Position numbers and translations under genes: made by a program. This document shows, in pieces, positions 17,669 to 27,688 of a stretch of 64,000 nt of DNA. The stretch spans positions 124,001 through 188,000 of the forward strand of contig NZ_JNYE01000002.1 of NCBI RefSeq assembly GCF_000717185.1. The letters are read 5' to 3'. This DNA is from Kitasatospora phosalacinea. GTDB lineage: Bacteria > Actinomycetota > Actinomycetes > Streptomycetales > Streptomycetaceae. The notes beneath the pieces were generated by a model. That model was not told where the DNA came from and did not search any database. It saw only the letters and a program-made list of their open reading frames with translations. Numbering within the stretch: the first letter of the stretch is position 1; every line of letters begins with the position of its first letter.

Positions 17669-18517
17669 ATGCGCGCAACCGACCGGTCGTCCCGCCGGGC
17701 CGCCCGCCGACGGCGGCAGCGGGCCGTCGTCCTGGGCTGCGCCGCGCTGCTCGTCGTCCTGGGCGCAGGCGGGTACGCCGCCCTGTCCCCGGACGCCCCG
17801 CGGACGGCCTCCGCCGGGCCGACCACCCAGGCCCGGGCCGTCCCGCCGCTGACCGAGCAGTCCGCCGCACCGGGCCCGGCCGCGTCCGGACCCGCGCCGT
17901 CCACCGCCCCGCCGTCCACCGCGCCGCCGAGCAGCGCCCCGCCGGAGGTCGTCGAGCACGGCGACGGCAGCTTCACCACCGCCAGTGCCTCCGGCGGCCG
18001 GGTCGGGACCGGCAGCGTCCTGCGCCGCTACCGGGTGGAGGTGGAGAACGGCATCGGCATCGACCCGAACACCGCCGCGGCCGCCGTCCAGGCCGTGCTG
18101 TCCGACCCGCGCAGCTGGACCACCGACGGGCGGGACAGCTTCCAGCTGGTCTCCTCCGGCACCTACGACTTCACCGTCAAGATCGCCTCCCCCGACACCG
18201 CCGACGCGATCTGCGCGACCGGCGGCCTGGACACCCGCGGCGAGGTGAACTGCGACGTCGGCAAGCAGGTGGTGGTCAACGCCAAGCGCTGGCTGACCGG
18301 TTCGCCGGAGTTCGACGGCAGCCTGGACGACTACCGGGCCCTGATCGTCAACCACGAGGTCGGCCACCGGATCGGCCACGGCCACGAGACCTGCCCGGGC
18401 CCCGGCAAGCCCGCCCCCGCGATGATGCAGCAGATCTACGGCCTCAAGGGCTGCACCGCCAACGCCTGGCCCTACGACGCGAAGGGGACGTACCTCAGGG
18501 GCCCGTCCGTCCCCTGA
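17669..18517 (+). CDS. DUF3152 family membrane-anchored putative metalloprotease
   Basis: A 282-aa protein; the ATG is preceded by GAGGAAG. An Arg-rich N-terminus and a single hydrophobic helix (~20-40: VLGCAALLVVLGAGGYAAL) make a signal anchor. A Pro/Ser/Thr/Ala-rich linker of ~75 residues follows, then a globular extracellular domain of DUF3152. NHEVGHRIGHGHETC (first His at ~229) is a zinc-metalloprotease motif of HExxHxxGHxH type, as in metzincin-like families. Two Cys pairs (CATG, NCDVG; ETCPG, KGCTAN) suggest disulfides outside the cell. The family is wide in actinobacteria; substrate unknown. Confidence 0.82.
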   Translation: MRATDRSSRRAARRRRQRAVVLGCAALLVVLGAGGYAALSPDAPRTASAGPTTQARAVPPLTEQSAAPGPAASGPAPSTAPPSTAPPSSAPPEVVEHGDGSFTTASASGGRVGTGSVLRRYRVEVENGIGIDPNTAAAAVQAVLSDPRSWTTDGRDSFQLVSSGTYDFTVKIASPDTADAICATGGLDTRGEVNCDVGKQVVVNAKRWLTGSPEFDGSLDDYRALIVNHEVGHRIGHGHETCPGPGKPAPAMMQQIYGLKGCTANAWPYDAKGTYLRGPSVP

Positions 18518-18539
18518 GGCACCCCGCGGAGTCCCGCGC

Positions 18540-19352
18540 TCAGCCCAGCACCGGCAGGTACCCGGAGAGGTCGCTGCGCTCGCCGCTCGCGGTGAGCGCG
18601 GTGTCCAGCACGTCGGCCCAGGCGAGGCGGCCGGTGGCCAGCCGGATCCAGGTCAGCGGGTCGGTCTCCACCACGTTCGGCGGGGTGCCCCGGGTGTGCC
18701 GGGGGCCCTCGACGGCCTGCACCACCGCGTACGGCGGGACGCGCAGCTCGACCGCGCCGCCCGGCACCTGGACGGCGAAGGCGTCGGCGAGCAGCCGGGC
18801 GGTGGAGGCCAGCGCGAACCGGTCGTGCGGGAAGGCGTCCAGGCCCAGCGCGGCGGCCAGGTCGTCGGCGTGCACCACCGTCTCGACCAGCCGGGTGACC
18901 AGGAAGTCCGCCAGCGGCATCGGGCCGAACCGCATCGGGATGACCCGGCCCGGCTCCCGCCCCTCGTCGCTGTCCAGGGCCTTCCACAACTCGCCGATCT
19001 GCCGGTCGAGTTCACCGGACACCTGGGCGGCGTCCCCGGCGAACTGCTCGGCCACCAGCTCGACCGCGGTGGAGTTGATCGCGGCGGCCGCGGTGCGGGT
19101 GTTCGCGGCCCAGTGCAGCGGGGTGATCGGGGCCTGCGGCGGCAGCGGGTCGTGCAGGTGCAGCGGCACCCAGCTGGCCACCATGCCGAGGTGGGCGACG
19201 AGTTCGCGCACCCGCCACTCCCCCAGCCGGGTGGGGCGGGCCAACCGGGCGTCGTCCAGGGCGCGGACGGCGGCGGCGATCGCGTCGAGCTGCCCGGCGA
19301 GTGCGGCGCGCACCTTCACCGGGTCGTGGGTTCGGGGCTTCACGGTGGGCAT
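18540..19352 (-). CDS. Maleylpyruvate isomerase-like (DinB/MDMPI) protein, sterol-carrier-like C-terminus
   Basis: A 270-aa cytosolic protein of the actinobacterial MDMPI/TIGR03083 type, a DinB-fold four-helix bundle often linked to mycothiol. The N-terminal half has LTAR-like LARPTRLGEWRVRELVAHLGMVASWVP with the helix-one His, and a second metal-side His in RLVETVVHADDLAAALGLD. The C-terminal ~75 residues (AVELRVPPYAVVQAVEGP, WIRLATGRLAWADVL) resemble the sterol-carrier-like end found in these proteins. Substrate unknown. Start ATG 19352 sits 6 nt after a TACGCT -10. A second MDMPI-type gene is at 37638. Confidence 0.8.
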   Translation of the reverse strand: MPTVKPRTHDPVKVRAALAGQLDAIAAAVRALDDARLARPTRLGEWRVRELVAHLGMVASWVPLHLHDPLPPQAPITPLHWAANTRTAAAAINSTAVELVAEQFAGDAAQVSGELDRQIGELWKALDSDEGREPGRVIPMRFGPMPLADFLVTRLVETVVHADDLAAALGLDAFPHDRFALASTARLLADAFAVQVPGGAVELRVPPYAVVQAVEGPRHTRGTPPNVVETDPLTWIRLATGRLAWADVLDTALTASGERSDLSGYLPVLG

Positions 19353-19358
19353 GCCCGC

Positions 19359-19364
19359 AGCGTA
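19359..19364 (-). promoter_or_regulatory. Leaderless-type -10 (TACGCT) of MDMPI-like gene
   Basis: On the minus strand, TACGCT ends 6 nt before ATG 19352; no ribosome binding site. Confidence 0.4.
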
Positions 19365-19373
19365 CAAAACCCG

Positions 19374-19414
19374 GCGGGGCGGGTGGTCCGGGAGCACCGG
19401 ACCAACCGCCCCGC
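19374..19414 (-). terminator. Terminator after purL
   Basis: 18-bp inverted repeat with one G.T wobble (19374-19391 / 19397-19414), 16 nt past the purL stop. It closes the purS-purQ-purL transcript. Confidence 0.85.
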
Positions 19415-19429
19415 GGGGTTGACGAGCCG

Positions 19430-21684
<2,255 letters not shown>

Positions 21685-21685
<1 letters not shown>

Positions 21686-22362
21686 CAGGCGTTCACCAGC
21701 TGCTTCAGGACGGAAGTGAAGAAGCCCAGGCCCTCGGTGGTCGGGCCGGTGAGCGGCTCCACGGCGTGCTCCGGGTGCGGCATCAGGCCGACGACATTGC
21801 CTGCCGCGTTGGTGATGCCGGCGATGTCGCGGTACGAACCGTTCGGGTTCACATCCAGGTACCGGGCCACGACCCGGCCCTCCGCCTCCAGCTCGTCGAG
21901 GACGCGCTCGTCGGCGACGAACCGGCCCTCGCCGTTCTTCAGCGGAACGACGATTTCCTGGCCGGCCGAGTAATCCCGGGTCCAGGCCGTCCCGGCGTTC
22001 TCGATGCGGAGCTTCTGGTCGCGGCAGATGAAGTGCAGCGAGTCGTTCCGGGTGAGCGCGCCGGGCAGCAGGTGCGATTCGCACAGCACCTGGAAGCCGT
22101 TGCAGATACCGAGGACCGGCATTCCGAGCTTCGCCTGCTCGATGACGGTGTCCATCACCGGGGAGAAGCGGGAGATGGCACCGCAGCGCAGATAGTCGCC
22201 GTAGGAGAATCCGCCGGGCAGGACGACCGCGTCGACCTGGTGGAGATCCTTGTCACGGTGCCAGAGGGCGACCGGCTCGGCGCCGGCCAGGCGGACCGCG
22301 CGCTGGGCGTCGCGGTCGTCGAGGGAACCGGGGAAAGTGACGACGCCGACACGGGTGGTCAC
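21685..22362 (-). CDS. purQ: Phosphoribosylformylglycinamidine synthase subunit I (glutaminase)
   Basis: Class I glutamine amidotransferase that supplies ammonia to PurL. It is 225 aa. The catalytic Cys lies in [10 protein letters not shown] (nucleophile elbow) and the His/Glu pair in PHPEHAVE near the C-terminus. The N-terminal [16 protein letters not shown] is standard. GTG 22362 overlaps the purS stop by 4 nt (GTGA), and its stop overlaps the purL start, so the three genes are translationally coupled. Confidence 0.96.
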
Positions 22363-22613
22363 TTGCCCTCCTCCTCGACGCGGACGGTGAAGTCCTCGAT
22401 CACGGTGTTGGCGAGGAAGGTCTCGGCGGCCTCGCGGATGCGGGCGAGCGCGGCGTCGTCGACCGGCCCCTCCAGCTCCAGTTCGAAACGCTTGCCCTGG
22501 CGGACGTCGGCGATCCCGGCGAACCCGAGACGCGGCAGTGCACGCTGCACCGCCTGGCCCTGGGGGTCGAGGATCTCCGGCTTGAGCATGACGTCGACTA
22601 CGACGCGTGCCAC
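22359..22613 (-). CDS. purS: Phosphoribosylformylglycinamidine synthase subunit PurS
   Basis: An 84-aa subunit that bridges PurL and PurQ in the FGAM synthase complex. GTG 22613 gives [20 protein letters not shown], the family N-terminus, with GGGAG about 8 nt upstream. The frame remains open upstream to 22793 but that part is not PurS-like. The body [19 protein letters not shown] and the end [13 protein letters not shown] match. First gene of the operon; promoter expected in the 22614-23071 spacer. Confidence 0.95.
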   Translation of the reverse strand: MARVVVDVMLKPEILDPQGQAVQRALPRLGFAGIADVRQGKRFELELEGPVDDAALARIREAAETFLANTVIEDFTVRVEEEGK

Positions 22614-23071
22614 TGGCACTCCCGGTGGTGATTGCGTGAAGGCGGGGGAACTCCAGACTACCTGGGCCCCGGGGCCGCCTTGCGGGCCACCAGTGGTAAC
22701 GCGCGTAGACCCACACCCCTTACGCCCCAAGGGTCCCGAGCCCCCGACTCCCCTCCCGGGCATCCGATTTCGCCGCTTTAATCCCGTCTGCAACGGGCGG
22801 GTATCAACGGGCGTATGGGCCCGGCTATGGACCTGGCTATGGGTCCGGGTATCGGCACCGGGGGGAAGCCCGTGAATATCCGGAAAAAAGGAATCCCCAA
22901 CTCTACGATTTCACCGTCCCTCGGGTGCAGAATAGGGCGACCGGCAGCCGAACGCGCCGCATCTCGGCGTGGGCTCCCCTGCCCGCCGGCGGATGCCGCG
23001 GTCCCGGCCCAGCGGACCGGCGGGGCATCCGAGACCCCCGACGGCCGAATTGCCCGAGAGGATTGACACCC
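22614..23071. other. 458-bp divergent regulatory region purS / lsr2 paralogue
   Basis: No gene is supported. The left part holds the purSQL promoter region. The middle holds a 12-bp tandem repeat array (22799-22858). From about 22870 to 22945 the DNA is unusually A/T-rich for this genome and contains promoter-like sequence (TACGAT, GAATAGGG) for the lsr2-like gene, which would then have a leader of more than 100 nt. Confidence 0.6.
22799..22858 (+). repeat. Five 12-bp tandem repeats
   Basis: Units start at 22799, 22811, 22823, 22835 and 22847. Each has TAT at positions 4-6 of a unit close to GGCTATGGGCCY. The outer copies are degenerate, the two middle ones share 9 of 12 bases. Confidence 0.75.
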
Positions 23072-23389
23072 ATGGCTCAGCGTGTAGTCGTCACGCTCTC
23101 CGACGATCTGGACGGCGGCACCGCCGCGGAAACCGTTCACTTCGGCGTGGACGGGAAGTCGTACGAGATCGACCTGTCCGCCGACAACGCGGAAAAGCTC
23201 CGGGAGGCCCTCGCTCCGTTCGTCGCCGCCGGCCGGCGGCAGAGCCGCAGCGGAAAGTCCTTCCGCCGCACCGCCCTCACCCCGGACCCGGCCGCCGTCC
23301 GCAAGTGGGCGCAGTCCAACGGGCACGAGCTGCCCGCCCGCGGCCGCATCCCGAAGCACGTGTACGAGGCGTTCGCCGAGGAGAACTGA
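23072..23389 (+). CDS. Lsr2-family nucleoid-associated protein (LsrL-like)
   Basis: A 105-aa xenogeneic silencer of the Lsr2/H-NS-like type; it bridges AT-rich DNA. The ATG is preceded by GAGAGGATTGAC. The N-terminal dimerisation part (VVVTLSDDLDGGTAAETVHF, YEIDLSADNAEKLREALAP) is followed by a basic linker (GRRQSRSGKSFRR) and the DNA-binding domain with WAQSNGHELPARGRIPKHV. The RGR tripeptide is the AT-hook-like minor-groove element. Placement next to purSQL and the short linker fit the second paralogue of S. coelicolor (LsrL) rather than the main Lsr2; this is from memory of synteny. Regulation may involve the repeats and long leader upstream. Confidence 0.93.
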   Translation: MAQRVVVTLSDDLDGGTAAETVHFGVDGKSYEIDLSADNAEKLREALAPFVAAGRRQSRSGKSFRRTALTPDPAAVRKWAQSNGHELPARGRIPKHVYEAFAEEN

Positions 23390-23422
23390 CCTGTCGCCAC
23401 GGGCCCGTCGCGGGCCCGCCGC

Positions 23423-23450
23423 CCCTCCCCGGCCACGCCGCCGGGGAAGG
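23423..23450 (+). terminator. Possible terminator after lsr2-like gene
   Basis: Imperfect inverted repeat (23423-23433 / about 23440-23450) preceded by a small GGGCCCG/CGGGCCC hairpin at 23401-23417, downstream of the lsr2-like stop. Confidence 0.45.
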
Positions 23451-23454
23451 GTGG

Positions 23455-23483
23455 GGCGAGCAGGCCGATCGATGTTGTAGAGT
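23455..23483 (+). promoter_or_regulatory. Possible tRNA operon promoter
   Basis: TAGAGT at 23478-23483 in a short A/T-rich stretch, about 59 nt upstream of the first tRNA. The -35 element is not clear. Confidence 0.3.
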
Positions 23484-23541
23484 ATTTCTCGTCGCCGCAA
23501 CCGGGGGAACCCGAGCGGGGCGGCCGGTGCTCAGGCACCGT

Positions 23542-23614
23542 GCGGACGTGGCTCAGTTGGTAGAGCATCACCTTGCCAAGGTGAGGGTCGCGAGTTCGAA
23601 TCTCGTCGTCCGCT
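23542..23614 (+). tRNA. tRNA-Gly (GCC)
   Basis: A 73-nt cloverleaf: 7-bp acceptor GCGGACG/CGTCCGC, D-loop GGCTCAGTTGGTAGAGC, anticodon arm with GCC in CCTTGCCAAGG, T arm with GTTCGAATC, discriminator T. CCA is not encoded. Confidence 0.96.
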
Positions 23615-23656
23615 CGCAGTCAGCGTGAAAGACTGTTGCAGTACAAGTCCATACCT

Positions 23657-23729
23657 GCGGACGTGGCTCAGTTGGTAGAGCATCACCTTGCCAAGGTGAG
23701 GGTCGCGAGTTCGAATCTCGTCGTCCGCT
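23657..23729 (+). tRNA. tRNA-Gly (GCC), second identical copy
   Basis: Same 73-nt sequence as the copy 115 bp upstream; the 42-bp spacer differs. Both probably come from one transcript ending at the hairpin that follows. Confidence 0.96.
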
Positions 23730-23735
23730 CCGGTC

Positions 23736-23769
23736 CCGAAGGCCCCCCTCCACCGAGGGGGGCCTTCGG
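23736..23769 (+). terminator. Terminator after tRNA-Gly pair
   Basis: Perfect 15-bp inverted repeat (23736-23750 / 23755-23769) with a CACC loop, 6 nt after the second tRNA. Confidence 0.88.
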
Positions 23770-23905
23770 CGTTCCCGCGGCACCGCGCGGCGCGGGCCCG
23801 GGGCACGGGCCGATGACATTTGTCACCGCCGACCCGTGCGGCCGCACCGGCGCCCGGTGACGGCCCGCACTACCGGCGGGCCCCGGCCGCCGGGAGGCTG
23901 GAGCC

Positions 23906-24928
23906 ATGACCGACACCAGCCGTCCCCGCCCCGCCGTCGCGGCCCGCGGGCTGCACCGCCGCTACGGACCGTCCGGCTCCGGCGGCTTCGAGGCCGTCCG
24001 CGGCCTGGACCTCGACGTCGCCCCCGGCGAGCTGTTCGCCCTGCTGGGCACCAACGGCGCGGGCAAGACCTCCACCCTGGAGGTGCTGGAGGGCCTGGCC
24101 GCGCCGAGCGCGGGCGAGGTCCGGGTGCTCGGTCTGGACCCGCGCCGGGAGCGGGCCGCGCTGCGCCCGCGGATCGGCATCATGCTGCAGGAGGGCGGCT
24201 TCCCCGGCGAACTGACCCTCGCCGAGACCGGCCGCTGCTGGGCGGGCCTGACCACCGGCGCCCGGGCGGTGGACGAGGCGCTCGACCTGCTCGGCCTGCT
24301 GCCCCGGCGCGCGGTGCGGGTCAAGCAGCTGTCCGGCGGCGAGCGGCGGCGGCTCGACCTGGCGATGGCCCTGCTCGGCCGCCCGGAGGTGCTGTTCCTG
24401 GACGAGCCGTCCACCGGCCTGGACCCGGAGGCCCGGGCCGCGGTGTGGCGGCTGATCCGCGAACTGCGGTCGGCCGGGACGACGGTGGTGCTCACCACGC
24501 ACTACCTGGAGGAGGCCGAGGAACTGGCCGACCGGCTGGCGATCATGCACCACGGCCGGGTGGTCACCGGCGGCACCGTCGCCGAGGTGCTGGCCGCGCA
24601 CCCCGCCCGGATCGCCTTCGAACTGCCCGAGCGCACCGGCGCGCACGCCGCCCTGGAACTGCCCCCGCTGCCCGGCACCAGCACCGCACTGGACGGCCGC
24701 CGGGTGCTGCTGCGCACCCCCGACCTCCAGGGCACCCTCACCGAGCTGCTCGGCTGGGCCGCCCGCCACCGGGTCGAACTGGCCCGGCTGGACGCCCGCA
24801 GCGCCTCGCTGGAGGAGGCCTTCCTCGCCGTCGCCGCGTCCGGGCCGGACGCCGACCCGTCCGCCGGCCCGAACGTCGGCCCGTCCGCCGTCCCCGCCCG
24901 CCCCGAGACCCTCGGAAGTGCCGCATGA
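23906..24928 (+). CDS. ABC exporter ATP-binding protein (DrrA-like)
   Basis: A 340-aa nucleotide-binding subunit of an ABC-2 type exporter. ATG 23906 follows GGGAGG. Walker A is GTNGAGKT (~50), the Q-loop lies in IMLQEGGFPGELT, the signature is LSGGERRRLDL, Walker B is VLFLDEPSTGLD and the H-loop is LTTHYLEE. The C-terminal ~100 residues form the DUF4162-like extension of drug-exporter NBDs and end in a Pro/Ala tail. Its stop overlaps the permease start by 4 nt (ATGA), so the two subunits are co-translated. The DesK/DesR-type pair downstream probably controls it. Confidence 0.93.
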   Translation: MTDTSRPRPAVAARGLHRRYGPSGSGGFEAVRGLDLDVAPGELFALLGTNGAGKTSTLEVLEGLAAPSAGEVRVLGLDPRRERAALRPRIGIMLQEGGFPGELTLAETGRCWAGLTTGARAVDEALDLLGLLPRRAVRVKQLSGGERRRLDLAMALLGRPEVLFLDEPSTGLDPEARAAVWRLIRELRSAGTTVVLTTHYLEEAEELADRLAIMHHGRVVTGGTVAEVLAAHPARIAFELPERTGAHAALELPPLPGTSTALDGRRVLLRTPDLQGTLTELLGWAARHRVELARLDARSASLEEAFLAVAASGPDADPSAGPNVGPSAVPARPETLGSAA

Positions 24929-25758
24929 CCGCCCCCGCCGCCCCGGCCGCCGCTCCCGCCGCCCTCACCCCGCTCTCCCGGCTGCTGGCCCTCGGCCGGG
25001 CCGAGACCACCCTGCTGCGCCGCAACCGCACCGCGGTGTTCCTGGCCCTGGTGCTGCCGTTCGCCCTGGTCGGCTCGCTCCGCTCGATCCTGCGGGCCGC
25101 CGCCGACCACACCCCGGGCCTGGACGTGGACGGCAACCTGGTCACCAGCGCGATGGGCATCGTCCTGCTGGTGGTCGTCTACACCAACCTGACCACCGCC
25201 TACACCGCCCGCCGCAACGAGCTGGTGCTGAAGCGGCTGCGCACCGGCGAGGCCGCCGACGGCGAGGTCCTGCTCGGCACCGCCGTCCCCTCGATCGGGC
25301 TGGCGCTGCTCCAGTGCCTGCTGCTGGGCGTCGGCGGCCTCGTGCTGCTCGACGGCCTGCGGGCGCCCGCGAACCCGCTGCTGCTGCTGGCCGGGCTGCT
25401 GCTGTCCGCGCTGCTGCTGACCGCGCTGGCCGCGCTGTCCAGCGCGGTCACCAGGACGGTCGAGACGGCCGGCATCACCACCCTCCCGCTGATGCTGGCC
25501 GCCCAGTTCGGCTCCGGTCTGATGGTCCCGCTGGAGTCGATGCCGGACACCGTGGCGAACCTCTGCCGCCTGCTCCCGACCACCCCCGCGCTCCAGCTCC
25601 TGCACATCGGCTGGCTCGGCACCGACGGCACCGGCCCGTCCGCGGGCTTCGCCGGGACGTGGGGCGAGGCCGCCCTGCCGCTGCTGCTGGCCGCGGCCTG
25701 GGCGGGCGCGGCGGCCTGGGCGGCCCGCCGCTGGTTCCGCTGGGAGCCGCGCCGCTAG
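24925..25758 (+). CDS. ABC-2 type exporter permease
   Basis: A 277-aa integral membrane subunit with about six transmembrane segments (first FLALVLPFALVGSL, last ALPLLLAAAWAGAAAWAA). The amphipathic RRNELVLKRLRTGEAAD loop between TM2 and TM3 and the MVPLESMPDTVANLCRLLPTTPALQLL block near the end are hallmarks of ABC-2 permeases. It partners the preceding ATPase. Substrate is unknown: drug, lipid or peptide are all possible. Confidence 0.92.
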   Translation: MTAPAAPAAAPAALTPLSRLLALGRAETTLLRRNRTAVFLALVLPFALVGSLRSILRAAADHTPGLDVDGNLVTSAMGIVLLVVVYTNLTTAYTARRNELVLKRLRTGEAADGEVLLGTAVPSIGLALLQCLLLGVGGLVLLDGLRAPANPLLLLAGLLLSALLLTALAALSSAVTRTVETAGITTLPLMLAAQFGSGLMVPLESMPDTVANLCRLLPTTPALQLLHIGWLGTDGTGPSAGFAGTWGEAALPLLLAAAWAGAAAWAARRWFRWEPRR

Positions 25759-25798
25759 ATTCGTCCGACGATCACCGGGAACGACGGGGGGCCGCACC

Positions 25799-27046
25799 GT
25801 GCGGATGAGCAGGCCGCGACCGATCCGCCGCTGGCGGGCGCTGTCCAAGCCGCAGCGCAACGAGCTGTACGTGCGCTGGTCGCTGTACGCGGTGGCGGTG
25901 ATGCAGCCGGTGGCGACGCTCGGCCTGGTCGGCGGGAGCGTCGGCCGCGGCGAGGTGTCGGAGGCGGAGCTGGCGGCGGGCGCGGCCGGTTCGCTGCTGG
26001 CGGCGGCGCTGAACGCGGTGCTGGTCCGCGGCGGGCTGGACGCCTACCTGGGTCGGCGGCCCCGCCCCTACGCCCGGGTGGTGGTGGCGGGCGCGGTGTC
26101 GGTGGCCGTCTCGGCGGCGGCGTTGCTGCTCGGTCCGCCGCTGGAGGGGGCGGGCGGCTCGCTCCCCCTGACGGTCTCGCTCCTGACGATGGTCTTCTGG
26201 ATCGCCACCACCGCGGTCGCGCTCCCGGCCCTGGAGACGGCCGTGGCGGCCGCGGCGGGCCTGCTGCTGCTCGCGCTGCCGCTGCTGCTGACGGGCGCCT
26301 CCCCCGGGTCCGTGGCCGGGATGTCGGTGGGCTGCCTGTTCGGGGCGGCGATCGCCTCCTGCACCGCCCGCGGCTCGGCCTGGAACGCGAAGGTGGTGTG
26401 GGAGCTGGACGCCGCCCGGGAGGCGCAGGCCCGCCTCGCGGTCGCCGAGGAGCGGCTGCGGTTCTCCCGGGACCTGCACGACGTGCTGGGCCGCAACCTG
26501 GCCACCATCGCGCTGAAGAGCGAGCTGGCCGTGCAGCTGGCGCACCGCGGGCGGCCCGAGGCGGTGGACCAGATGACCGAGGTGCAGCGGATCGCGCAGG
26601 ACTCGCAGCGCGAGGTGCGCGAGGTGGTGCGCGGCTACCGCACCGTCGAGCTGCACACCGAACTGTCCGGCGCCGCCTCGGTGCTGCGCGCCGCGAACGT
26701 CGACTGCCGCACCGAGCTGTCCGGCGCGGACGGCCTGCCCGCCGCGGCGCAGTCGGTGCTGGGCTGGGTGGTGCGGGAGGCGGCGACCAACGTGCTGCGG
26801 CACTCGGAGGCGGCGAACTGCCGGTTCCGGCTGCGGGTCTCGGGCGGCACCGCGCTGCTGGAGGTGGAGAACGACGGCGTCCCGGCCGTGCCGCCGCCGC
26901 GCGCGGAGGGCGCGGGCAGCGGCCTGCGCGGCCTGGGCGAGCGGCTGGCCGCGCACGGCGGCACCCTGAGCACGGCCGGCGGCGGCCCCGGGCGGTTCCG
27001 ACTGACCGCCGAACTACCGATCGAGACCGTGGAGTTCGAGAAATGA
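25799..27046 (+). CDS. DesK-type sensor histidine kinase
   Basis: A 415-aa membrane sensor kinase starting at GTG 25799 after a GGGGG run. Five or so hydrophobic segments (~25-180) carry no large extracellular domain, so it likely senses membrane or transport state. The HisKA_3 phospho-acceptor is in RLRFSRDLHDVLGRNLATIAL. The HATPase domain has VREAATNVLRHSEAANC (N-box) and a GSGLRGLGERLAAHGGTL G-box. The stop overlaps the response-regulator start by 4 nt. With the ABC exporter just upstream this makes a four-gene export and sensing unit. Confidence 0.92.
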   Translation: MRMSRPRPIRRWRALSKPQRNELYVRWSLYAVAVMQPVATLGLVGGSVGRGEVSEAELAAGAAGSLLAAALNAVLVRGGLDAYLGRRPRPYARVVVAGAVSVAVSAAALLLGPPLEGAGGSLPLTVSLLTMVFWIATTAVALPALETAVAAAAGLLLLALPLLLTGASPGSVAGMSVGCLFGAAIASCTARGSAWNAKVVWELDAAREAQARLAVAEERLRFSRDLHDVLGRNLATIALKSELAVQLAHRGRPEAVDQMTEVQRIAQDSQREVREVVRGYRTVELHTELSGAASVLRAANVDCRTELSGADGLPAAAQSVLGWVVREAATNVLRHSEAANCRFRLRVSGGTALLEVENDGVPAVPPPRAEGAGSGLRGLGERLAAHGGTLSTAGGGPGRFRLTAELPIETVEFEK

Positions 27047-27657
27047 CCGACCGGGTGCGGGTACTGCTCGCGGACGACGAGCACCTGATCCGCGGCGCCC
27101 TGGCGGCGCTGCTCGCGCTGGAGGACGACCTGGCGGTGGTCGCCGAGGCGGCCTCCGGCCCGGAGGCGCTGGCGATGGCGGCCGCGCACCGCCCGGACGT
27201 GGCGGTGCTGGACCTGCAGATGCCGGGCCTGGACGGCCTGGAGGTGGCCGCGGAGCTGCGCCACCGGCTGCCGGAGTGCCGGGTGATGATCGTGACCGGG
27301 CACGGACGCCCGGGCTACCTGAAGCGGGCCCTGGAGGTCGGGGTGCGCGGCTTCCTGCCGAAGACGGTCTCCGCCTCGGACCTGGCCGGGATCATCCGCA
27401 CCGTCCGGGCGGGCGGCCGCTACGTGGACCCGGAGCTGGCCGCGGAGGCGATCAGCGCGGGCGACTCCCCGCTGACGCCGCGCGAGACGGACGTGCTGGA
27501 GCTGGCCGCGGACGGCTCGTCGGTCGCCGAGATCGCCGAGCGGGCCGCGCTCTCGCCGGGCACGGTCCGCAACTACCTGTCCTCGGCGGCGGGCAAGCTG
27601 GGCGCGGAGAACCGCCACGCGGCGGTCCGGATCGCCCGCGAGCACGGCTGGCTGTGA
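27043..27657 (+). CDS. DesR/NarL-type response regulator
   Basis: A 204-aa regulator. The receiver domain has acidic residues in LLADDEH, phospho-acceptor Asp in VAVLDLQMPG (~54), and Thr/Lys in IVTG and LPKT. The LuxR-type HTH is SPLTPRETDVLELAADG to GTVRNYLSSAAGKL at ~140-200. It is cognate to the kinase whose stop it overlaps. Likely target: the ABC exporter operon. Confidence 0.93.
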   Translation: MTDRVRVLLADDEHLIRGALAALLALEDDLAVVAEAASGPEALAMAAAHRPDVAVLDLQMPGLDGLEVAAELRHRLPECRVMIVTGHGRPGYLKRALEVGVRGFLPKTVSASDLAGIIRTVRAGGRYVDPELAAEAISAGDSPLTPRETDVLELAADGSSVAEIAERAALSPGTVRNYLSSAAGKLGAENRHAAVRIAREHGWL

Positions 27658-27688
27658 CGGTCGGTCCGCCACAGCCGGCCCGGGGGGC

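Noticed and set aside
22925..23071. In-frame upstream extension of the lsr2-like gene from GTG 22925
   Set aside because: The extension is Arg/Pro-rich and unlike Lsr2, while ATG 23072 has a good GAGAGG site and the family N-terminus.
23730..23905. Integration (att) site next to the tRNA-Gly pair
   Set aside because: No integrase gene and no repeated tRNA 3' end beyond the second complete copy.
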